Shown here: positions 1 to 7,741 of the stretch, one piece after another | Position numbering within the stretch: the stretch's first letter is position 1 | How the letters are laid out: every line of letters starts with the position of its first letter | Source of the DNA: Prochlorococcus sp. MIT 0603 | Lineage (GTDB): Bacteria > Cyanobacteriota > Cyanobacteriia > PCC-6307 > Cyanobiaceae | Assembly (NCBI RefSeq): GCF_000760215.1 | Contig: NZ_JNAW01000002.1 | Span: 124,001 to 188,000 of the forward strand | Direction of reading: 5' to 3' | DNA: 64,000 nucleotides | The notes under the pieces: generated by a model | Database searches by the model: none | What the model saw: the letters and a program-made list of their open reading frames with translations, nothing else | Told to the model about the DNA's origin: nothing | Translations under genes and position numbers: made by a program

Positions 1-2
1 CC

Positions 3-68
3 AATGAAACTGCGGTACGAAACCGCTTAAATCAAGAGTTTACAACAATCTCAGATTTTTTTGTGTAA
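3..68 (+). CDS. Possible 3' end of an unidentified gene
   Basis: An open frame enters from the left edge and stops with TAA, encoding about 21 residues that end in SDFFV. It would converge on psb27 with a 27-bp gap. The fragment is too short to identify. A second plus-strand frame is also open at the edge but stops within 30 bases. This may be the tail of a real gene or chance reading, so it is offered only as a boundary note. Confidence 0.25.
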   Translation, partial: NETAVRNRLNQEFTTISDFFV

Positions 69-95
69 GTCAAACAAATCAATCAAAAGTTATAT

Positions 96-530
96 TTACA
101 TTTCCTTTGTAACTATTTTTTCTGCTCTTGATAGTTCTTTGTTTAGCCGCTCCTTTAATTTTTCTGGTAAAGGCCTATTTGAGAAAGTTTTATAGTGACC
201 TGCCATTGCATTAAGGGCTGTTTGCATTGTTGTAAAAGACGATGAGCCATTTACTTGAGGGCGATTACGGTATCTAGATATATATGCTGTGATAAGTCCT
301 AGTGCTTCATCTTTAGCATCTGGTTGTGCTTCATCTGTATCAGCCAAAGCAATAGTTGTTTTTAGGCTTTGTGCAACTGAAACTGTATCCTTTACAAAAT
401 CCCCAGACATTGATGCCCCTGCAGCAAGAAGGCTGTTTCCAAACGGGTGAAGTGTTAATAATAAGCCTAGGCATATCGCTAACGAAGAGCGAATCAATTT
501 TTTGATGAGGTTTTGTAGATTCCTGGACAT
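96..530 (-). CDS. psb27: Photosystem II assembly protein Psb27
   Basis: Psb27 binds CP43 on the lumenal side of photosystem II during assembly and repair, before the oxygen-evolving cluster forms. The 144-residue protein has a basic N-terminus, a hydrophobic export segment at about residues 15-37, and then the helical Psb27 domain, including the conserved stretch around residues 70-90 (ITAYISRYR). Length and pattern fit the family. Many cyanobacterial Psb27 proteins are lipoproteins with a lipobox cysteine. Here the corresponding region reads LLAAGAS with no cysteine, so lipidation looks impossible and ordinary signal-peptide cleavage is more likely. The gene lies 33 bp downstream of proS on the same strand and may be co-transcribed with it. 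Confidence 0.9.
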   Translation of the reverse strand: MSRNLQNLIKKLIRSSLAICLGLLLTLHPFGNSLLAAGASMSGDFVKDTVSVAQSLKTTIALADTDEAQPDAKDEALGLITAYISRYRNRPQVNGSSSFTTMQTALNAMAGHYKTFSNRPLPEKLKERLNKELSRAEKIVTKEM

Positions 531-563
531 TTTTAATAAGTAATTAATATAACTCTATAAGAA

Positions 564-2366
564 TCAATGCAAAAGTGACTTTTTATGATGAGATATTTTT
601 TCTATGAGTTCGTTTACAGCAGCTTCTGAATTTAATGATCTTGATTCTTTGTTGGATCGGTTAACTAACTCGACTTTCCCAGAAGATGAATCTCTCCCAG
701 CAATTATTTTCCAAGGGATCCCAATGAGATCTGCATCTTTGAATTTAACTCCAGCTCTTTCATCCCTATCATCAATTAATGCATCAATACCTTTCCTTTT
801 AAGTTCTAAATATATTTGTTCGCCAAGCTCAGATTGAGCGTTATCTTTCATATTAGCTACAACAACTACAACTTCAAAAGGGGCAATATTTAAAGGCCAT
901 ATTATTCCAGACTCATCATGGTTTTGTTCAACAGATGCTTGGGCAAGTCGAGATATGCCTATCCCATAGCAGCCCATCCAAAACGGCTCTTCAATACCTG
1001 ACTGATTTGTAAACGTAGATTTTAAGGAGGATGAGTATTTTTTGCCAAGTTGAAATATATGTCCAATTTCAATTCCTCTTTTTTCCAAAAGTTTTTGCTT
1101 TGGATTGTTAATAGAAATATCTCCTGCCATTGCTTTTCTTATATCAACAACTTCTGGAGTTATTTCAAGGGAAGGCCAATCTGCATAGACTTTGTGATAG
1201 TTGAGTGTATTTGCTCCACATACAAATGATTTTAGATTTGCAGCCGTATGATCTGCAAATCTAATGAATTTGTGTTCCCAGTTAGCAGCATTATCTAAAA
1301 CAGAATCTTTTAGATCTGGTCCTAGGTAACCAATTGGTAGATCATTAAGACCTTGTTGCTCAAGATCCTTTAGATTTATTGTTGATAGCTTGACTACATC
1401 CTTATTCAAATATTTGCTTATTTCATTACTTAATTTGACCTCATTTAACTCTTGATCCCCTCTAATACTTATAAGTATTGGTTGATATATGTTTTTATCC
1501 AGTAACGCTATTAGGAGGATTACTTTGATTATTTGATCAGGTGTAAACCCTTTTTCATTAGATAGTTCTTGTATTGATTTTTGGTTTTTAGTTTCTAGTA
1601 ATTGAGTTTCTTTCTTTTCCAGTGCTTTTGCTTTTGGTGGTATTGAATTAGCTTTTTCTTGATTGGCAGCATATTTTTTGTCAGGACTGAATAAAATCAG
1701 GTCTTCTCCTACTTCTGCAGGTGCCATAAATTCTTTTGATTCTGCACCACCTATTGCGCCACTATCTGCTTCTACTGAAACTGTTTCAAGACCACATCTT
1801 TTAAAAATTCTTTCGTATGCATTATTCATTTCTAAATAAGTATTTTTCAAATCCTTTTCATTGGAATGAAAGGAGTAAGAATCCTTCATTATAAATTCTC
1901 TACTCCTCATTAATCCAAATCTCGGTCGGATTTCATCACGAAATTTGGTTTGGATTTGATATAGATTTACTGGAAGCTGTTTATAGGATCTCAAACATTC
2001 ACCGGCTATTTGGGTTATTACCTCTTCATGGGTAGGAGCTAAGCCAAGCTCTCGGTTTTGCCTATCAATTAAATGAAACATTAGACCTTCTCCCTCTGTA
2101 TAAGCATCCCATCTACCGCTTCGCTGCCATAATTCTGAAGGATGAAGTTGGGGCAGAAGGGTCTCCAAACATCCTTTTGCATCTAGTTCTTCTTTAACAA
2201 TGCAAGTGACCTTTTTTACAACTTTCCACATCAAAGGCATATATGCATAGATCCCTAATGTGACCCGTCTTATAAAACCACCTTTTACAAGCAATTGGTG
2301 TGAGGCAATCTCGGCGTCGGCGGGAATATCCCGCAGCGTCACCAGCATTAGGCGGGAGACGCGCAT
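564..2366 (-). CDS. proS: Prolyl-tRNA synthetase (bacterial type)
   Basis: ProRS charges tRNA-Pro with proline in the cytoplasm. At 600 residues it is a bacterial-type enzyme. It has class II motif 2 (RFGLMRSREFIMKDSYSFH, about 148-166), motif 3 near GIGISRLAQAS (about 470), and the inserted YbaK-like editing domain at about 225-405, with a lysine in the expected segment (IIKVILLIA). The C-terminal anticodon-binding domain (IDDRDERAGVKFKDAD) follows. The ATG start gives MRVSRLMLVTLRD, which matches my memory of relatives. The first 20 or so codons are strikingly GC-rich (CGC, GTC, CTG, GCC, GAC) compared with the AT-rich remainder. Confidence 0.96.
   Translation of the reverse strand: MRVSRLMLVTLRDIPADAEIASHQLLVKGGFIRRVTLGIYAYMPLMWKVVKKVTCIVKEELDAKGCLETLLPQLHPSELWQRSGRWDAYTEGEGLMFHLIDRQNRELGLAPTHEEVITQIAGECLRSYKQLPVNLYQIQTKFRDEIRPRFGLMRSREFIMKDSYSFHSNEKDLKNTYLEMNNAYERIFKRCGLETVSVEADSGAIGGAESKEFMAPAEVGEDLILFSPDKKYAANQEKANSIPPKAKALEKKETQLLETKNQKSIQELSNEKGFTPDQIIKVILLIALLDKNIYQPILISIRGDQELNEVKLSNEISKYLNKDVVKLSTINLKDLEQQGLNDLPIGYLGPDLKDSVLDNAANWEHKFIRFADHTAANLKSFVCGANTLNYHKVYADWPSLEITPEVVDIRKAMAGDISINNPKQKLLEKRGIEIGHIFQLGKKYSSSLKSTFTNQSGIEEPFWMGCYGIGISRLAQASVEQNHDESGIIWPLNIAPFEVVVVVANMKDNAQSELGEQIYLELKRKGIDALIDDRDERAGVKFKDADLIGIPWKIIAGRDSSSGKVELVNRSNKESRSLNSEAAVNELIEKISHHKKSLLH
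2320..2334 (-). promoter_or_regulatory. GC-rich hairpin inside the 5' coding end of proS
   Basis: A perfect inverted repeat, GCGGGA-ATA-TCCCGC, lies about 11-16 codons into proS. In the mRNA it would form a 6-bp all-strong stem with a 3-nt loop. It sits in the only markedly GC-rich segment of the neighbourhood (about 2312-2366). A role in translation or RNA stability is inference. It could equally follow from codon choice alone. Confidence 0.3.
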
Positions 2367-2514
2367 ATGTAGCTCTCCTGATTTTAATTATCCACATATA
2401 TTAGCTTCATAAATTGCCAATTGTAAAAGTGTCATGGACGGCTGATTGTCTATAGAACTCTTAAGGCTCATCTGCTATTTTCTGAAAAGTCTTCGGCTGT
2501 AAAAAGTGTTTAAT

Positions 2515-2928
2515 ATGTCGGCGTTAAATCCTGACCTCTATAACTCTCCATCTAAGCCTCTAAAAGATGCTGAATCATTTGCTCCTGATTCTGACTCACT
2601 TGTTGGAATAGATGATGTTCAAAAGTTTTTAAATAGATCACGGGCTTCAGTGTATAGGTACACAAATAGTGATCCTCGTAATCTTAATCCACCTTTTAAT
2701 CCTAGGAAATTAAATCCTGAATTTAGAAGTGATCAGAAAGATCCCCTTTTATTTCACTCTAACGAAGTGGCTAGGTTTGCAAAAGATATCCTTAGGATTA
2801 AAGAAGTCACTGTTGAGGTTCTCAATTCGCCTTCAACAGCAACTCAGAATATTTTGGTTTCTATCCATGAAGAATTAAAATTAATAAGAAGTAATCTTGA
2901 AAAGATGAACAATAAGGAACAACAATAA
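2515..2928 (+). CDS. Conserved hypothetical protein with helix-turn-helix motif
   Basis: The protein has 137 residues from the ATG at 2515; an in-frame GTG lies 9 bases upstream at 2506. After a disordered N-terminus of about 30 residues, residues 31-54 (VGIDDVQKFLNRSRASVYRYTNSD) resemble the helix-turn-helix of excisionase/MerR-type DNA-binding domains. A Pro/Asn-rich linker and a C-terminal amphipathic helix rich in Glu, Lys and Leu follow, possibly for oligomerisation. I do not recognise a named family. It is divergent from proS across about 150 bp, so it could share a control region with it. A DNA-binding or resolvase-accessory role is inference. Confidence 0.6.
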   Translation: MSALNPDLYNSPSKPLKDAESFAPDSDSLVGIDDVQKFLNRSRASVYRYTNSDPRNLNPPFNPRKLNPEFRSDQKDPLLFHSNEVARFAKDILRIKEVTVEVLNSPSTATQNILVSIHEELKLIRSNLEKMNNKEQQ

Positions 2929-3267
2929 AGAACTTCTAATAAGATCGAACAATTATCTGAATATTCTTATGTATTCATTTTAGGAACTAATAATTTAAGT
3001 ATTAAACATAATTAGAAATATTAAAGTCATTTCTTTTCTTTTATAGTTCTTTGAGAATCAACAAACTATTTTTTGCTTTATGCTATTTGGAGAAGGTTTT
3101 CTAAGTAATAAGATATCTATGCATTTCTTTGCACATAGGCTTATTCTTTTCTTAGCACTTCAAGTCATACTTAATTTGATTTTTGAATATAGAGGAATTG
3201 TTTGTTTTAGTTTTGCCTCTTTTCAAGAATCAAATCAAATTTAATTACCACTGTTTTCTAGGCTCTA
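2929..3267. other. Intergenic region, 339 bp, with a weak 54-codon ORF
   Basis: The region is very AT-rich, with no hairpin followed by a T-run. On the plus strand an ATG at 3080 opens a 54-codon frame to 3244, encoding a hydrophobic peptide (for example RLILFLALQVILNLIF) that ends 23 bp before ppa. It has no clear ribosome binding site and Phe/Leu-rich frames are common in AT-rich spacer, so I do not call it a gene. The ppa promoter presumably lies here, but I cannot place it. Confidence 0.4.
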
Positions 3268-3798
3268 ATGGATTTAAATACGCTTGCCCCATCACCATCC
3301 TCTGGTTTAGTAAATTTGGTTGTTGAAATACCTGCAGGTAGTCGTAATAAATATGAGTATTTCGCAGAGGCTGGAACAATGGCACTTGATAGAGTTCTCC
3401 ATTCCTCAGTGCGTTATCCATTTGATTACGGCTTTATTCCTAATACACTTGCAGAAGATGGAGCGCCTTTAGATGCAATGGTAATAATGGAAGAGCCTAC
3501 ATTCGCAGGATGTCTTATAAAAGCTAGGCCTATTGGAGTATTAGATATGCATGACTCTGGTGCTTATGATGGAAAGTTGTTGTGTGTCCCTGTTGCTGAT
3601 CCTCGGCAAAAAGGAATAAAGAGCATTCGGCAAATTGCCCCTAATCAACTTGAAGATGTAGCAGAGTTTTTTAGAACATATAAAAGTCTAGAAGGTAGAG
3701 TTGTTGTTATTGATGGATGGAGGGATAAAGAAGCTGTGTATGATTTATTGCAAACTTGCATAGATGCAAGCAAAAAAACATGCAAGGAAGATGAATAA
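3268..3798 (+). CDS. ppa: Inorganic pyrophosphatase (family I)
   Basis: The enzyme hydrolyses pyrophosphate to phosphate, pulling biosynthetic reactions forward. The 176-residue length and the sequence VEIPAGSRNKYEY, SSVRYPFDYGFIPNT and the later DSGAYDGKLLCVPVADPR are typical of soluble family I enzymes. The central metal-binding motif, normally D-G-D-P-x-D, reads D-G-A-P-L-D at about residues 65-70. The middle aspartate (E. coli Asp67) is therefore alanine, while the flanking aspartates are kept. My memory is that relatives in marine picocyanobacteria also lack it, so activity is probably retained. The ATG at 3268 gives a normal N-terminus. Confidence 0.93.
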   Translation: MDLNTLAPSPSSGLVNLVVEIPAGSRNKYEYFAEAGTMALDRVLHSSVRYPFDYGFIPNTLAEDGAPLDAMVIMEEPTFAGCLIKARPIGVLDMHDSGAYDGKLLCVPVADPRQKGIKSIRQIAPNQLEDVAEFFRTYKSLEGRVVVIDGWRDKEAVYDLLQTCIDASKKTCKEDE

Positions 3799-3839
3799 AG
3801 GATATAGGCATATAATCTTTTTTATATTTAATTAATATC

Positions 3840-4208
3840 ATGGCGGTAGCATTGCAAATCTTTAGTTATTCCAGATGTAGCACTTGCCGAAAGGCTATTT
3901 CTTGGTTGAAGTCTAAGAATATTAATTACAAATTAATTGATATAATTGAAACCCCACCATCAAAAGATACGCTTGTTAAAGCACTTAACCAATTAGGTGA
4001 TAGGAAATATCTCTTTAACACTAGTGGTAAAAGTTATCGTGCTATAGGAGCTGCTTCTATAAGAAGAATGAGTGATGATGATGTTATTAAATTACTTGCA
4101 TCTGATGGTAAGTTGATTAAACGTCCTTTTGTTATAAATAATGATGGCAGAATTATAACAGGTTTTAATCAGCTGAGTTGGGAGGAGCTTTTTCTGAGCT
4201 TAAAATAA
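3840..4208 (+). CDS. ArsC/Spx-family thioredoxin-fold protein
   Basis: The protein has 122 residues and begins with a thioredoxin-fold strand followed by the redox motif CSTCRK (about residues 13-18). The C-x-x-C arrangement is typical of the Spx/MgsR/YffB branch of the ArsC superfamily. Downstream, SYRAIG and LIKRPFVIN match the family's conserved Arg and K-R-P segment. It could be a glutaredoxin-dependent arsenate reductase or a redox regulator; sequence alone does not decide. Its 3' end overlaps the next, convergent gene by 44 bp. Confidence 0.85.
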   Translation: MAVALQIFSYSRCSTCRKAISWLKSKNINYKLIDIIETPPSKDTLVKALNQLGDRKYLFNTSGKSYRAIGAASIRRMSDDDVIKLLASDGKLIKRPFVINNDGRIITGFNQLSWEELFLSLK

Positions 4209-5670
4209 TTTTATTTAAATTTGAGATGATTCGATCAACTTTTGATTGCTTTGTTACTTGATTTAAACTGGCAAATTTGAACTCGTCGAGTATAGATAAT
4301 AAAAGAATTTGAGTTTTTCCGAGTGTTTCATTACCCTCAAGTTCAATTGCTAATTCCTCCCAAAATTTATCTATAGCATTAATAGTTAGATCTTCTAAAA
4401 TGACGTCTTTCTGCGCAAATTGATCTCCTGCTTTTTTAGATATTCCTAGTATTGTATCAACCATTCCAGATGCAATTTTTTGACTTATTGCCGACTCTGC
4501 TTTCTCTATGACTAAATTACTTTTTAAAATTCTTTGTAAACCATTCTCTTTTATACTTCTTTGAAGAGCATGTTCTGATAGTGCAATAATTTGACCTCGC
4601 ATGTTAGGGCCTATTTTTCTTAGTATTAATGGCAGCCATATTCTTAATAATTCAGCTGAATTAGAACTTTGCTTAGAATAAGTTGATTGGTAGCTGCAAA
4701 GGTCTCTAACCCTTTCAGGTAGCTTAGGTGAGCCAATAATGTCCTGTAGAGAATCTATTGTTCTTATTGTGAGAACTTCTAAAATCTCAATTGCTAAAAG
4801 CCCAACAATCCATTGACTTATAGCTGATCGTATAGGTTCAATTGAAATCAATCTTAGGCTTAAGATTCTCTCTGTAATTGGTAAAACCCTAAGTAAACGA
4901 AAAAATGGCAATAAAAGTAGTAAATCAAACCATCTTCTAATGAAAGCATTAGATAATTTAATGTTTGGATGGCTAGATTTTAAGCGTAGTACCCTCATTA
5001 ATATATCTATAAGAAATATTATCTGAAAAGGTAAATCTATTTTCCATGAATTTGAAGTATAAAGTCCATTCTTATTAATAGATCTGGAGTATTTTGCATT
5101 AATAACTCCTAGAATCTCTCCTTTCCAGTATGCCTTTTCATTCTTCCAACTTGCTTGACTAAGATAGTTGATGCTTAGAAGTTTTTTATAACCTGACTTG
5201 TAGTTGATCTCACCAGATCTTTCTTTAAGAGATGCCTTTATTGTTTTAATTCCATCAAGATCTTTTTGAGATGATATTTGAGAAAACTCTACAAAGTTAT
5301 TAATCAGTAATTGATAATCTGATAGTAATTCTTTTACAGATTGATTTCTTATGCCATTTTTACTAATAGTCTTGTCGAGCTTTGCAAAACTATTTTTAAT
5401 TTCATTGCTGAGAGGATTGGCTTGAATACCTTTGATTTGGTCATAATAATTGGTTATATCGGGGATCCATCTGAGCGAGATGCTTGTCGTCGAGGAATTA
5501 AATAAATAAATAGATCTACTTGCCCAGAAGTTTCTAAGAGGGATATAGCTAACATCAAATATTATCCAGCTGAAATTAACCATAGCTATTATGGCTAAAA
5601 CGTTTTCCCAACGTTTCCATGTCCCAGCCTTGGATTCTTCTTTTACCTCTTGCCAGCGAGGGACTGCCAT
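4165..5670 (-). CDS. Conserved cyanobacterial membrane protein of unknown function
   Basis: This 501-residue protein has a transmembrane helix at about residues 24-45, an extracytoplasmic-looking polar region of about 160 residues with coiled-coil character, and then a hydrophobic block at about 210-290. That block contains FLIDILMRVLRL and RRWFDLLLLLPFFRLLRVLP. Its spaced arginines on hydrophobic helices resemble S3-S4 segments of voltage-gated-channel-type proteins, but I see no pore signature. The C-terminal 200 residues are soluble and helical. I do not recognise a family with a known function. It is divergent from lepB and overlaps the ArsC-like gene tail-to-tail. Confidence 0.75.
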   Translation of the reverse strand: MAVPRWQEVKEESKAGTWKRWENVLAIIAMVNFSWIIFDVSYIPLRNFWASRSIYLFNSSTTSISLRWIPDITNYYDQIKGIQANPLSNEIKNSFAKLDKTISKNGIRNQSVKELLSDYQLLINNFVEFSQISSQKDLDGIKTIKASLKERSGEINYKSGYKKLLSINYLSQASWKNEKAYWKGEILGVINAKYSRSINKNGLYTSNSWKIDLPFQIIFLIDILMRVLRLKSSHPNIKLSNAFIRRWFDLLLLLPFFRLLRVLPITERILSLRLISIEPIRSAISQWIVGLLAIEILEVLTIRTIDSLQDIIGSPKLPERVRDLCSYQSTYSKQSSNSAELLRIWLPLILRKIGPNMRGQIIALSEHALQRSIKENGLQRILKSNLVIEKAESAISQKIASGMVDTILGISKKAGDQFAQKDVILEDLTINAIDKFWEELAIELEGNETLGKTQILLLSILDEFKFASLNQVTKQSKVDRIISNLNKIILSSEKAPPNSAD

Positions 5671-5757
5671 GATTATTTAACTTTCCCTTTGTTTTAGTGA
5701 TTTATAAACTTTGGTCATGGGGTTATTCTAAGTAATTAAATTCATAGAAGAGATTTT

Positions 5758-6471
5758 GTGACTAAATCATCTGATGAAAATCAAAGAAATGAATCCCTGG
5801 GCTTCCCAAACAATAAGTGTATAGCCAGGCTTACTTCTTTCTTGGATTTTTGGGCCCCAATCTTTGTAACCTTTTCACTATATGCAGGCATTAAATGTTT
5901 TATAGCAGAAGCTCGATATATTCCGTCCGAATCCATGTTGCCTACTCTTCAGATCAATGACCGCCTTGTAGTCGAAAAACTATCATACCGTTCTAGGTCG
6001 CCTCGTAGAGGTGAAGTGGTTGTCTTTAAGTCACCTTATTCTTTCAAACAAGAATTAATTGCTAGGAGGTCTACTCCTTTACCTTCTGATTTTGTATGTA
6101 CTGTAGTAAATTTCCCTCTAATTAATTTATTTGTTGGAGGAGTTGACCCAGCTTGTTATGCATATATTAAACGAGTTGTAGCTATTGCAGGTGACCGTCT
6201 ACGTGTGAATTCAGAAGGGCGCGTTTTTGTAAATAGACAATTAGTTGATGAGAGCTATGTAAATAATTTTTGCGATACTCCTCATGGAATGTTAAACCTT
6301 TGTAGGTCTGTTGATTTAGAAATCCCTGCCAGACATGTTTTTGTTTTAGGTGATAACAGAGCTAATAGTGAGGATGGAAGATCATGGGGCATTTTACCTG
6401 AGAAAGAAATTCTTGGGAGAGCTTTCTGGAGATTTTGGCCATTTAATAGAGTAGGAAGCTTAACTCTTTAA
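5758..6471 (+). CDS. lepB: Signal peptidase I
   Basis: The membrane-bound protease removes signal peptides from exported and thylakoid-lumen proteins. The 237-residue protein has one N-terminal transmembrane segment (about 30-50). The catalytic serine is in SESMLPT (Ser59), the general-base lysine in IKRVVAIAGD (Lys138), and the C-terminal box VLGDNRANSEDGRSWG is present. An insertion at about residues 100-136 between the serine and lysine boxes has hydrophobic character and two cysteines. The start is GTG at 5758; no earlier start fits because the frame is short upstream. Confidence 0.94.
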   Translation: MTKSSDENQRNESLGFPNNKCIARLTSFLDFWAPIFVTFSLYAGIKCFIAEARYIPSESMLPTLQINDRLVVEKLSYRSRSPRRGEVVVFKSPYSFKQELIARRSTPLPSDFVCTVVNFPLINLFVGGVDPACYAYIKRVVAIAGDRLRVNSEGRVFVNRQLVDESYVNNFCDTPHGMLNLCRSVDLEIPARHVFVLGDNRANSEDGRSWGILPEKEILGRAFWRFWPFNRVGSLTL

Positions 6472-6474
6472 TTG

Positions 6475-7737
6475 TTACCCCTTGAGGCCACAATCTATTA
6501 CTTTTCCAGTTATCTCAAGACCTTCCCAAGGCTCATTTGCGATTGCTTTCAACATTTGATCTGACTGTCTCTTCCTTTGAACCCACTTTTCATTAGGGTC
6601 AAATAATAGCCATCGATTGCTATTTAAAGATAATTTCTCAGGGGGCAAGTTTAATATTTTAGAAGGTCCAAAACTAATAGATTCCCACAACTGCTCAACA
6701 GACCAATTAGATTTCTTTATTAATTCTTGCCATAAAGCCGGCAATACTAAATGATATCCACTTAGACCGGGAATCCTTTCAGCAGCAGGCTTTTTGCTTT
6801 CCATATCATCTAATGAGATCCCATTTACTGATATAGCTGTGATTGTTCCATTCAAAAGTCCTTCTTTTATTTTTAGCCTGTCATTTCGATTCCCTAGCGA
6901 TGGCGTTACCCTTATCCCTATGTCTATAGAGTTGACTGTTGATTGATCTGACACTACGTGCCACCAGGAGACACTGGCCAGTGGCTTTGGATTACTATTT
7001 TCCAACATAGATACACCCTCTGCAGTAGACAAGTTCATTAGTCTAATACTTGCTTTTGTATGTTGCTTTTGCAATTCAAGCAATATACCAAGAGGGATGG
7101 TTTCACTTTCAATGGGGTCTTGATGCCAGCCAGACCTTAGTGCTGCCACGCCTTCTCTTGCGATCCCATCTCCTTGAATTGATTTGTCCCTTGGAGCCAA
7201 AAGATATGGCTTCCCATTTGATTCGTCGAGTAAAAGTCCTTTCCTTAATAAATTAATTGGAATAATCGAATCATGGTCGGCTAATCCAATGGCCCCATAT
7301 TGAATTAAGTCTTTATGAGAAGTAAGCACTTCCCCTTCCCCTCCATAGGTGAAGCTACCCCAAAGATGTATTAATACGTCTTTTTTCTCATTAGAAATTA
7401 CTTGTATGTTTTGAGGTTTATCTCTCCATGTGTCGCTTTTGGGTAATAGTGCAATCTGACCGTATCCGGCATCAGCTGCTTTATGTCGTAAGCTGAGGAG
7501 TGTTTCTACCTCACCGTTTAGGTGATTCTCAAGTGTCGAATGTGGATCAACTAAACAAGGAGCGAAAATAAGGTTTTCTGAATTAATAGGTTTTATGTTT
7601 AATTGATTTGCTAAGGCGCGTGCATCTTCGCCAAATGCTTGAATATGTTTCGCCTTAATGAGAACAGCACTAGTTACAAGTTTTGTTTCTGGACCATGAA
7701 GAATTTTAACGGGGTCCAATAGATATGATTGAGTCAT
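6475..7737 (-). CDS. Dihydroorotase-like protein, probably non-catalytic
   Basis: The 420-residue protein has the fold and length of the multifunctional-type (class I) dihydroorotase family: SAVLIKAKHIQAFG, the segment leading to the first metal site, and late motifs such as GPSKILNLP. The metal-binding D-x-H-x-H is replaced by DPHSTLENHL, losing the second histidine, and the usual lysine and histidine ligands are not evident. A complete class II pyrC is at 59879-60952, so this copy is unlikely to be the biosynthetic enzyme. It could be a structural partner of aspartate transcarbamoylase, as known for other inactive dihydroorotases, but that is inference. I chose ATG 7737 because it begins just after the upstream stop; an ATG at 7770 would overlap that gene by 29 bp. 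Confidence 0.8.
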   Translation of the reverse strand: MTQSYLLDPVKILHGPETKLVTSAVLIKAKHIQAFGEDARALANQLNIKPINSENLIFAPCLVDPHSTLENHLNGEVETLLSLRHKAADAGYGQIALLPKSDTWRDKPQNIQVISNEKKDVLIHLWGSFTYGGEGEVLTSHKDLIQYGAIGLADHDSIIPINLLRKGLLLDESNGKPYLLAPRDKSIQGDGIAREGVAALRSGWHQDPIESETIPLGILLELQKQHTKASIRLMNLSTAEGVSMLENSNPKPLASVSWWHVVSDQSTVNSIDIGIRVTPSLGNRNDRLKIKEGLLNGTITAISVNGISLDDMESKKPAAERIPGLSGYHLVLPALWQELIKKSNWSVEQLWESISFGPSKILNLPPEKLSLNSNRWLLFDPNEKWVQRKRQSDQMLKAIANEPWEGLEITGKVIDCGLKG

Positions 7738-7741
7738 AAGT

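Noticed and set aside
2388-2396. A perfect DnaA box (TTATCCACA) upstream of proS
   Set aside because: It is single. A lone 9-mer is expected about once per 130 kb of double strand by chance, and there is no cluster, AT-rich unwinding element or replication gene beside it.
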